Assembly (NCBI GenBank): GCA_900548075.1
Contig: URJD01000122.1
Coordinates: forward strand, 1-5,814
Length of the DNA stretch: 5,814 nucleotides
Source: an uncultured Collinsella sp.
Lineage (GTDB): Bacteria > Actinomycetota > Coriobacteriia > Coriobacteriales > Coriobacteriaceae
Direction of reading: 5' to 3'
Both the position numbers and the translations under genes were made by a program. This document shows positions 1 to 5,507 of the stretch, in pieces. Under the pieces are notes generated by a model, which ran no database searches, had not been told where the DNA came from, and worked only from the letters and a program-made list of their open reading frames with translations. Within the stretch, counting starts at the first letter, position 1. Each line of letters begins with the position of its first letter.

Positions 1-2752
1 CGCCACCGGCACCAACAATGCCGAAGGCAACATCACGATGAACGCCGTGAAGTACGACAAGCCCGGCAAGCACACCTACACGCTGCGCGAGATCAAGGGC
101 GGAACCACCAGCAGGGGCATCACCTACAGTGACGCCAAATACACTATCGAGACCACCATCACGGACAACGGCGACGGCACCCTCAAGGCCGAGCATGTCC
201 TGAAGGGCACCGAGCCCGCCGAGTTCAAGAACACCTACAGCGTGACCCCGCTCGATGCGGAGCTCGACTTTGGCCTGAGCAAGGCTATTGACGGCCGCGA
301 GTGGACGGATGGGGACGAGTTCAGCTTTACCATTACCGCCCCCGATGGCGCCCCGCTCCCCGATCCTGCGACCGTAACCGTGAGCAAGCACGATGCGAAG
401 GACGGCATTGCCGCCATCAAGTTCGGCAAGATTCGCTACACGGCCACCGGAACCTACAAGTACGAGATCCGCGAGAACGCAGGCAGCACGGTCGGCATGA
501 CGTATGACGCGCATGTCGCAACCGCCGAAGTGACCGTGACCGAGAACGGCGATGGCGGCCTGACCGCCAACGTCACCAAGAAGGAAAACGGACGCTTTAC
601 CAACACGTACCGCACTGAGCTTAACTACACCGCTGCCGGCGGTCTGTGGCTCAGCAAGTATCTGGACGGCCGCCCCATGACCGAGGGTCAGTTCACCTTT
701 ACCGTGACACCTGCTGACGACGCTTCGGCTCGCGCGCTCGGTCTGCTGCCCGGGGCTAATAGCTTCAAGTCCCCCGCAGCGGCAGAGGCAACGGTCGGAC
801 TGATCGACATTCTGGCTGGTCATGAGGTTATATTTACGCAGGCTGACGCCGGCAAGACCTTTACGTACACCGTGGCCGAGAAGAACGACGGCCAGCCCGG
901 TTACACCTACGACGACGCCGTGCGCACGGTGACGATCGCCATTGCCGACGACACCGCCGGCACGCTCACTGCTACGACGACCGTTTCCGGCGGTCCCGAG
1001 GGCACGCATGAGGCGGTCCACAAGAGTGGCGAGAACAAGGTCGAGAAGGCCCTGGTGCCGTTCCACAACAGTTACAGCGCTACGACCAACACGCCTGGCG
1101 GCACCGCCGCTCAGGTCGTTGCCACCAAGACTCTGACCGGCCGCCCGATGGCCGACGGCGAGTTCTGGTTCGGCATCGCCTATCAGGGTGAGCTTGTGGC
1201 ATACGAAAACCTCAAGCCCAATATCGGCGGGCACGTGAGCTTTGATACGCTGCACTACGACACTAAGATGCTTGCTAATCTTGAGGCTGCTGGGCTTGCT
1301 TATCGTACCGATAAGGACGGTAAGCTTGCCTGGACCATTAACTACACGGCCTACGAAGATTTATTCGGGCTGCCGAATGGCGTTTCCGCTACAACGTGGA
1401 GCTTTGGCTTTAAGGTTATCGTCGTCGACAACGGTGACGGTACCCTGACGGCAACGGTCGACTACGGCGGCGTCGAGCCCTTGTTCGAGAACGTCTACGG
1501 CGCCGAAGCCGTCGATGCCGCGCTCACCGGCACTAAGAAGCTCCAAGCTGCCGAGGGCCTGACCCCGGCTGACATCACGGGCAAGTTCACCTTTACCGTG
1601 ACCGCCGACGAGGCTAGTGCTCCGATGCCCGAGCGCACGACCGCAACCAACGACGCGGCTGGCAACGTGGACTTTGGCAAGATCCACTTTACGCTCGAGG
1701 ACCTCAACCGCGCTCTGGGCGTGACGGACGATGCGACCGATAAGGCCGAGGCAGACGAAGCTGACGAAGCCGAGGCCGACGAGGCAGAGGCTGAAGAGGC
1801 CGACACCGATGCCAACGCCGACGAGCCCAGCGACGAGCCCGAGCCCGCAGCCCCCACTGCTCCGCGCTCGCACACCTTTACTTACACGGTGACCGAGTTC
1901 GGTAGTGCCCCTGGCGTGACCAATGACACCAACGCCACGCGCAAAGTTTCCTACACCGTGTCTGACGACGGTGCCGGGCATCTGAGCGTCAAGCGCGAAG
2001 GCGACGACGGTGCTGCCTTCACGTTTACCAACACCTACGGCGTGGCACCTACCGATTCGTCCGTGACCGATCAGGTCAAGACAGTCAAGCGCCTGACTGG
2101 ACGCGACCTTGCAGCAGGCGAGTTCACGTTTGAGCTGCTCGAGGACGACGTGGTTGTCGCTAACGGCACCAACGACGCTAACGGCACCGTGACGCTGAGC
2201 CCGATTCGCTACGAGGCACCCGGCACGCACACGTACACGCTGCGCGAGGCTTGCCCCAACGCGCTCGGCCTGTACAAGGGCGTCACCTATGACGGCACGA
2301 CCTACACCGTCGTGACCACCGTCTCCGACAACGGCGACGGCACGCTGACCGCGACGCACAAGCTCGAGGGAACCACCGAGTCGGCTGGCTTTACCAACAA
2401 GTATCACGCCATGCCCACGCAGGTTTCCATCGGCGCCATCAAGGTGCTCGAGGGACGCGAGCTCAAGAAGGACGAGTTTAGCTTTAAGCTCGTTGGCGAG
2501 GACATCGAGTCCACCGTCGCCAACGATGCCGACGGCAAGATCAGCTTCGACAAGTTTGAGTACGACGAGCCCGGTACGCACGTCTACACCATCAGCGAGG
2601 TCAAGGGCGACGAGGTCGGTATGACCTACGACAAGTCCGTCTTTACCGTGACCGTCAACGTGGTCGATGACGGCGAGGGCAACCTCAAGGCGAACGTTGC
2701 CTTTACCAAGGGCGACAAGAGCGTCGAGGGTATCGTGTTCAACAACACGTAC
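1..2752 (+). repeat. Tandem array of seven isopeptide-type domains
   Basis: Approximate domain limits in bases are 1-244 (partial), 251-616, 617-1084, 1085-1504, 1505-2044, 2045-2407 and 2408-2752. The first and sixth are the most alike, sharing HTYTLRE, a TDNGDGTL/SDNGDGTL turn and a KLEGT/VLKGT strand before the final FxNxY, which suggests duplication. The third, fourth and fifth are longer and more diverged: the third carries an extra loop around residues 226-270, the fourth around 405-435, and the fifth a long acidic insert. Such arrays make stiff, protease-resistant stalks in Gram-positive surface proteins; the role here is inferred from the family. Confidence 0.88.
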
Positions 2753-2938
2753 AAGAAGCCCGAGACGCCCGTGCCGACGCCCGACCCCGGCACGCCCAAG
2801 ACCGTGACGAACATCGTCAAGACGGTCAAGGGTTTCCTGCCCACCACAGGCGACCAGCAGGCTGCCGCTCTGCTTATGGCATTTGTCATCGCCATGGCCG
2901 GCGTCGGAGCCCTGGTCTGGGGTATCCGTAAGCGCTAG
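1..2938 (+). CDS. LPXTG-anchored surface protein with tandem FctA/Spy0128-like isopeptide domains (5' end missing)
   Basis: Large cell-wall-anchored, adhesin-like protein. The reading frame is open from base 2, and residues before the first Met codon (base 38) already fit the domain pattern, so the true start lies outside the window. Numbering from that Met (966 residues shown), one partial and six complete domains follow, ending at F-x-N-x-Y motifs near N65, N189, N344, N485, N665, N787 and N903. Complete domains begin with a K-x-L/I strand (K82, K207, K364, K500, K684, K802) and carry a mid-domain Glu (E146, E281, E440, E620, E737, E854). This is the Lys-Asn-Glu triad known to form intramolecular isopeptide bonds in streptococcal pilins. 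Most domains share a DNGDGTL-like turn. A Pro/Thr stalk, LPTTG (934-938), a hydrophobic helix (about 942-961) and an RKR tail follow. No YPKN-like pilin motif is visible, so a monomeric adhesin or stalk is likelier than a backbone pilin. Class: sure; ligand: unknown. Confidence 0.93.
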   Translation, partial: ATGTNNAEGNITMNAVKYDKPGKHTYTLREIKGGTTSRGITYSDAKYTIETTITDNGDGTLKAEHVLKGTEPAEFKNTYSVTPLDAELDFGLSKAIDGREWTDGDEFSFTITAPDGAPLPDPATVTVSKHDAKDGIAAIKFGKIRYTATGTYKYEIRENAGSTVGMTYDAHVATAEVTVTENGDGGLTANVTKKENGRFTNTYRTELNYTAAGGLWLSKYLDGRPMTEGQFTFTVTPADDASARALGLLPGANSFKSPAAAEATVGLIDILAGHEVIFTQADAGKTFTYTVAEKNDGQPGYTYDDAVRTVTIAIADDTAGTLTATTTVSGGPEGTHEAVHKSGENKVEKALVPFHNSYSATTNTPGGTAAQVVATKTLTGRPMADGEFWFGIAYQGELVAYENLKPNIGGHVSFDTLHYDTKMLANLEAAGLAYRTDKDGKLAWTINYTAYEDLFGLPNGVSATTWSFGFKVIVVDNGDGTLTATVDYGGVEPLFENVYGAEAVDAALTGTKKLQAAEGLTPADITGKFTFTVTADEASAPMPERTTATNDAAGNVDFGKIHFTLEDLNRALGVTDDATDKAEADEADEAEADEAEAEEADTDANADEPSDEPEPAAPTAPRSHTFTYTVTEFGSAPGVTNDTNATRKVSYTVSDDGAGHLSVKREGDDGAAFTFTNTYGVAPTDSSVTDQVKTVKRLTGRDLAAGEFTFELLEDDVVVANGTNDANGTVTLSPIRYEAPGTHTYTLREACPNALGLYKGVTYDGTTYTVVTTVSDNGDGTLTATHKLEGTTESAGFTNKYHAMPTQVSIGAIKVLEGRELKKDEFSFKLVGEDIESTVANDADGKISFDKFEYDEPGTHVYTISEVKGDEVGMTYDKSVFTVTVNVVDDGEGNLKANVAFTKGDKSVEGIVFNNTYKKPETPVPTPDPGTPKTVTNIVKTVKGFLPTTGDQQAAALLMAFVIAMAGVGALVWGIRKR
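1727..1843 (+). repeat. Acidic Ala/Glu/Asp low-complexity insert inside the fifth domain
   Basis: Codons 564-602 (numbered from the Met at base 38) encode a run in which 21 of 39 residues are Asp or Glu, mostly in EADEADEAEADEAEAEEAD-type repeats, followed by a Pro/Ala-rich exit. It sits between the K-I-H-F strand and the FTYTVTE strand of the fifth domain, in what should be a surface loop. The DNA is a degenerate GAGGCC/GACGAA-type repeat that could change length by replication slippage. Confidence 0.85.
2837..2935 (+). other. C-terminal sortase sorting signal
   Basis: LPTTG is encoded at 2837-2851. It is followed by a short polar DQQ, a hydrophobic segment at about 2861-2920 containing LLMAFVIAMAGVGALVWG, and a terminal IRKR. 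This is the standard order for sortase cleavage between Thr and Gly and transfer to the cell wall. No sortase gene lies in the window, so the enzyme that acts on it is unknown. Confidence 0.93.
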
Positions 2939-2950
2939 GCACGTCGACAG

Positions 2951-2976
2951 CGCCCGGGGCCAAAAGGCCCCGGGCG
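2951..2976 (+). terminator. GC-rich stem-loop just after the surface-protein stop
   Basis: An 11-bp perfect stem closes a four-base AAAA loop (arms 2951-2961 and 2966-2976), starting 12 bases after the TAG stop. There is no T-tract after it, so it is not a textbook intrinsic terminator. It may protect the mRNA 3' end or act together with the next hairpin. Confidence 0.45.
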
Positions 2977-3016
2977 GCCGGCGGGGAGCCAGAACATAGC
3001 CCCACCCCCAGCCCCA

Positions 3017-3057
3017 GCCGCCACGGAGGTATCTCCCTCCTCCGTGGCGGCGCTTTT
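3017..3057 (+). terminator. Intrinsic terminator for the surface-protein gene
   Basis: A 13-bp perfect stem (arms 3017-3029 and 3039-3051, right arm CCTCCGTGGCGGC) with a nine-base loop is followed by GCTTTTG on the + strand. It lies about 80 bases past the stop codon. The T-tract is short, but stem strength and placement fit a Rho-independent terminator reading left to right. Confidence 0.72.
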
Positions 3058-3068
3058 GTGTGCCGGGG

Positions 3069-3233
3069 GCGCCACGAAACCGGCCCATCTACTACGTTTA
3101 GCCCCTTACCCCCAACCATGCCAAAAAAGCGCGAAAACAAAACCGCAGGTAGAATGCCTGCGGTTTTGTTCAAAACGAAGGTATGGTCAGGGGTATCGAG
3201 TCAAACGTAGTAGATGGGCCGATTTCGTGGCGC
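3069..3233 (-). repeat. Long palindromic element, copy 1
   Basis: The outer arms 3069-3099 and 3203-3233 are inverted repeats matching at 30 of 31 positions. Weaker pairing continues inward for about 23 more bases (3100-3122 with 3180-3202). The centre is the perfect hairpin at 3136-3170. Strand is assigned from the core TTCTACCTGCGGTTTTG, which reads on the minus strand here (3138-3154). The whole unit is homologous to copy 2 at 3324-3477 in inverse orientation. It has no convincing coding content. It could be a MITE-like or REP/BIME-like repeat, or a structured-RNA or terminator cassette. Confidence 0.82.
3136..3170. terminator. Bidirectional intrinsic terminator-like hairpin in the centre of palindromic copy 1
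   Basis: A perfect 14-bp stem (arms 3136-3149 and 3157-3170) closes a seven-base TAGAATG loop. The right arm ends CGGTTTTGTT and the left arm starts AACAAAACCG, so both strands end in a T-rich tract. It lies between convergent genes, where a two-way terminator is useful. Confidence 0.6.
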
Positions 3234-3323
3234 GCGGTTCCGGCTGATCCCTTGGGGACGGAGGAAGACGGATCATTTTGCTCCCGCGAGGCTTGCAGGG
3301 GCACTCGTGCAGGGCCGCCCGAA
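3234..3323. other. Spacer between the two palindromic elements; no gene seen
   Basis: This 90-base stretch has no coding signal. It contains TGATCC (3245-3250) and its complement GGATCA (3270-3275) as a 6-bp inverted pair, a direct repeat of GACGGA (3257-3262 and 3267-3272), and the small palindrome GCACTCGTGC (3301-3310). None of these can be assigned a function from the window alone. Confidence 0.4.
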
Positions 3324-3477
3324 CAAAACTATGTCGGTTTACTACGATGAATTCGACATTCCCGACCATGACTGCATTTTTCTAAATATTGCAAGCGTTC
3401 TACCTGCGGTTTTGCAAGCGCGCAATTTACCGTGGTCGAAGGCGGGCGATTCATCGTAGTAAACCGGTATAGTTTTG
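3324..3477 (+). repeat. Long palindromic element, copy 2
   Basis: Arms 3324-3352 and 3449-3477 are inverted repeats matching at 27 of 29 positions; both mismatches become G-U pairs in plus-strand RNA. Imperfect pairing continues inward, including CGACCA at 3363-3368 region against its partner near 3433-3438. The centre carries TTCTACCTGCGGTTTTG at 3398-3414, identical to the core of copy 1 but on the opposite strand. The matching left half of the central hairpin seen in copy 1 is degraded here. No protein is supported. Confidence 0.82.
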
Positions 3478-3507
3478 AAATGGCATTAAATCGGTAGCAG
3501 CCATTTT
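3478..3507 (-). terminator. Possible weak terminator for the two-component operon
   Basis: AAATGGC (3478-3484) pairs with GCCATTT (3500-3506), a 7-bp stem with a 15-base loop, about 30 bases beyond the regulator stop in the minus-strand direction. The stem is A/T-rich and the following T-tract is poor. The adjoining palindromic copy 2 could instead end transcription from this side. Confidence 0.3.
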
Positions 3508-3537
3508 GCTATGCCGGGGCGGTCGGCCGTTGGGTAA

Positions 3538-4167
3538 TTACCCTCGCAGATAGGCGATGGCGATTTGGGTGCGGTTGCGCAGGCCCATTTTGGCAAGGAT
3601 CGAGCTGATGTGGTTGCGCACGGTGCCTTCTCCCATATAAGCCGTGGCGGCAATCTCCTTGTTGTCGAGGCCGCGGGCGATGAGCTCGGCGACCTCGAAC
3701 TCGCGGTCGGTCAGGCTGGCAAAAGCCGCGGGCCGGTGGGTCGCACCGGCTTCAGCGTTCGCCCCATCAAAGTCGACATCCTCGATCGCCTTGCCCTCGA
3801 GCACGCGCTTGCCAGCCATGACCTGCGCCAACGCTGGCGGAATGGCGGCGACATCGGTCTTGATCAGGTAACCGCGGGCGCCTAGCTTGAGCGCCGACAC
3901 AATGTACTCGTCATCCGAAAACGTCGTCAGAAATACCACGCGTGCCGAAGGGTCGCGCTCGAGAATCTCGCGCGCCGCCGACAGGCCGTCGCGCCTTGGC
4001 ATCTGAATGTCGAGCAGCGCGATATCGGGCGCGTGCTCGGTGTAGAGTTCGACCGCGTCGTCGCCGTCGGCGCCGGTGCCCACTACCTCGATCTGCGGCT
4101 GGGCGCCCAGGATAATCTTGAGCGAATCGACCACCAGACGGTCGTCGTCGACAACTATGAGCCTCAT
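3538..4167 (-). CDS. NarL/LuxR-family two-component response regulator
   Basis: A 209-residue DNA-binding response regulator, the usual length for the family. The receiver domain spans about residues 1-120, with the acidic pocket D7/D8, phospho-acceptor D53 in LLDIQMP, switch residue T81 in FLTT, and K103 in YLIKTD. A linker (about 125-147) leads to a LuxR-type helix-turn-helix (about 150-207) with SLTDREFEVAELIARGLDNKEIA and the recognition region GTVRNHISSILAKMGL. The start is the ATG overlapping the stop of the upstream kinase as ATGA, with AAGGAG ten bases before it; another ATG at this site is out of frame. Phosphorylation by the adjacent kinase should drive dimerisation and promoter binding. 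The divergent ABC transporter gene is the obvious target, but that is inferred from position. No key residue is missing. Confidence 0.95.
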   Translation of the reverse strand: MRLIVVDDDRLVVDSLKIILGAQPQIEVVGTGADGDDAVELYTEHAPDIALLDIQMPRRDGLSAAREILERDPSARVVFLTTFSDDEYIVSALKLGARGYLIKTDVAAIPPALAQVMAGKRVLEGKAIEDVDFDGANAEAGATHRPAAFASLTDREFEVAELIARGLDNKEIAATAYMGEGTVRNHISSILAKMGLRNRTQIAIAYLRG

Positions 4168-5309
4168 CGACTCTCATCTCCTTGCCGTTTGGGAACGGTG
4201 GCAAACACACGCCAGCCGCCGGCGCCGCCGCGCGGGCCGGCGGTGAAGGTGCCGTCAAGCGCCTCGACGCGCTCACGCATGGAGCCGAGCCCCATGCCTT
4301 CTGTGGCGTTGCGGGTACTCGCCCGAACCTCGCCAATACCATCGTCGGTAACAATGAGCTGGTAAAACGACGGATGTTCCATGCACCGTACGGTGACAGC
4401 ATGGGCGCAAGCGTGGCGCATGGTGTTGGAGAGCGCCTCGCGCAGGACCGCTGCAAAGCAGTTGGCGACATTTGCGGGCGCATGCTCGGTCAAAACTTCA
4501 AGCTCAATCTGCGGCCCGCCGTCCGAGCGCGCGCCTTCAACAATGCGTTCGAGCTGCACGGAAAGGCCGACGGCGTTGTCGTTGAGCGCGTGGACGCTGG
4601 CGCGCACGAGTTGGAGCGCCTCGTCAACCGTGCGTTTGACGTCGGCGAAATCGGCGGCAACCCTGGGCTCGTCGGCATGGACCACGCGCAGGGCTTCGGT
4701 TTGAAGCGAAGCGCGCGTGAGCTGGTGGCCCACGTTATCGTGGATCTCGCGCGCGATGCGGGCGCGTTCGGCGAGCGTCGCGAGTTCGACTTCGTAGTCC
4801 TGGCGGTCGGCGAGGTCGCGGTTGCGTGCTTCGAGTGCCAGGGCGCGTTCTTGCAGCTTGTCGCGGGTGCGACGCATGCGTTCCTGTTCGCGCTCCAGCT
4901 GCGCGGTGCGCAGCGACAGCAACGTGGCGGCGACTGAAAGGATGGCGGTTAGCAGCAGCGTTCGGGTGGTGAGCACGCCGCCACGAAGGTCCGCGACAAG
5001 CGCGCAGACAAACACGGCGCCAATCGCCAGCGCGGGCCAGATTCGTTCACGGCGCACGCGTCGCGCGATGTCATAGAAGGCAAGGGGTGCGAACGGCATA
5101 AATGACGGCACGAAGATGGCCGCGATGATGTAGGCGTAGCTCGCGGCCTCGCTCGCGCGATGGGCGTGTTCTTCTCGTGCGACTTCCGACGCCGAGGTGG
5201 CTATAACGCCAAGGCAAAACGCCACAACCAGACGAGCGTCCACGGCAAGACCCATGGCGGCCGCAATACAGCACGCCAGCACGATCGATTTGTCGAAAAG
5301 CCTGTTCAT
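4164..5309 (-). CDS. Membrane sensor histidine kinase, HisKA_3 (DesK/NarX/LiaS-like) type
   Basis: With the start at the ATG at 5309, the protein has 381 residues. The N-terminal part (about 8-133) holds five or six hydrophobic segments, roughly 8-22, 26-40, 57-80, 91-108 and 114-133, with little extracytoplasmic sequence, so it probably senses within the membrane. A charged coiled coil (about 134-183) leads to the HisKA_3 dimerisation motif REIHDNVGHQL with phospho-acceptor H190. The HATPase domain follows: N-box REALSNTMRHA (290-300), DDGIG (322-326) and GMGLGSMRERVEALDG (338-353). It should autophosphorylate and pass phosphate to D53 of the regulator encoded by the overlapping downstream gene. 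A longer frame opening at a TTG (5432) adds 41 residues with no membrane or domain character and no good ribosome site, so it was not chosen. The ligand is unknown. Confidence 0.93.
   Translation of the reverse strand: MNRLFDKSIVLACCIAAAMGLAVDARLVVAFCLGVIATSASEVAREEHAHRASEAASYAYIIAAIFVPSFMPFAPLAFYDIARRVRRERIWPALAIGAVFVCALVADLRGGVLTTRTLLLTAILSVAATLLSLRTAQLEREQERMRRTRDKLQERALALEARNRDLADRQDYEVELATLAERARIAREIHDNVGHQLTRASLQTEALRVVHADEPRVAADFADVKRTVDEALQLVRASVHALNDNAVGLSVQLERIVEGARSDGGPQIELEVLTEHAPANVANCFAAVLREALSNTMRHACAHAVTVRCMEHPSFYQLIVTDDGIGEVRASTRNATEGMGLGSMRERVEALDGTFTAGPRGGAGGWRVFATVPKRQGDESR
4178..4183 (-). promoter_or_regulatory. Ribosome binding site of the response regulator
   Basis: AAGGAG on the minus strand lies inside the 3' end of the kinase gene, ten bases before the regulator ATG. 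The spacing is slightly long. Together with the ATGA overlap it indicates coupled translation of kinase and regulator. Confidence 0.65.
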
Positions 5310-5315
5310 ACGGGT

Positions 5316-5321
5316 ATTGTA
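5316..5321 (-). promoter_or_regulatory. Candidate -10 box for leaderless transcription of the kinase operon
   Basis: TACAAT on the minus strand ends six bases before the kinase ATG, the spacing expected if transcription starts at the A of the start codon. No Shine-Dalgarno sequence is visible just before that ATG, and no clear -35 box is seen. Leaderless genes with a TANNNT box at this distance are common in actinobacteria. Confidence 0.5.
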
Positions 5322-5360
5322 CGCGAAGCTGCGCGTGGTGGAGGGGCCGCCTGGCGCAAC

Positions 5361-5435
5361 CGTGACATTCCTCCCGCACGGTGGGGCGGTCGCGTCAGCG
5401 GGCCGCGTGACCAAGCCCTGCACTCGTGACAAAGC
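5361..5435. promoter_or_regulatory. CGTGAC direct repeats in the divergent intergenic region, candidate operators
   Basis: CGTGAC occurs at 5361-5366, 5406-5411 and 5425-5430. The last two extend to CGTGAC(C/A)AAGC, matching at 10 of 11 positions and lying 19 bases apart. They sit between the kinase operon and the ABC gene, where the response regulator would be expected to bind. Function is inferred from position only. Confidence 0.35.
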
Positions 5436-5493
5436 TCACTGGTGCGCGCCGCCCGCTCCTGCGATGATGCAATCGTACCGGGCCACGACCAAC

Positions 5494-5500
5494 AGAAGGG
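5494..5500 (+). promoter_or_regulatory. Ribosome binding site of the ABC ATPase gene
   Basis: AGAAGGG lies seven bases before the ATG at 5508, a good match in sequence and spacing, and supports that start codon. Confidence 0.7.
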
Positions 5501-5507
5501 CCGCCTC

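Noticed and set aside
1085..1504. Possible loss of the catalytic Glu in the fourth isopeptide domain.
   Set aside because: The first alignment put Tyr436 at that place. Spacing to the preceding Tyr (four residues) and to the DNGDG turn shows that E440 in NYTAYED is the equivalent Glu, so the triad is intact.
1361..3088. A 575-codon open frame on the minus strand, antisense to the surface-protein gene.
   Set aside because: It mirrors the codon-position bias of the GC-rich sense gene, has low-complexity Val/Gly/Leu/Arg composition and no recognisable domain, and runs across the terminator hairpins.
3044..3459. Short open frames of 60-95 codons in the intergenic region on both strands.
   Set aside because: They lie across the palindromes and hairpins, lack ribosome sites and show no protein-like composition.
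3069..3477. CRISPR array or insertion sequence as an explanation for the repeats.
   Set aside because: There are only two diverged, inverted copies with no regular spacers, no transposase frame is present, and no target-site duplication could be identified at the element ends.
4182..4937. A 251-codon plus-strand frame opposite the kinase gene.
   Set aside because: The kinase on the other strand has all family motifs in one frame; this frame is its shadow.
5310..5432. Extension of the kinase to a TTG start at 5432, adding 41 residues.
   Set aside because: The added segment has no membrane or domain character, covers the TACAAT box and most of the intergenic region, and has no good Shine-Dalgarno sequence.
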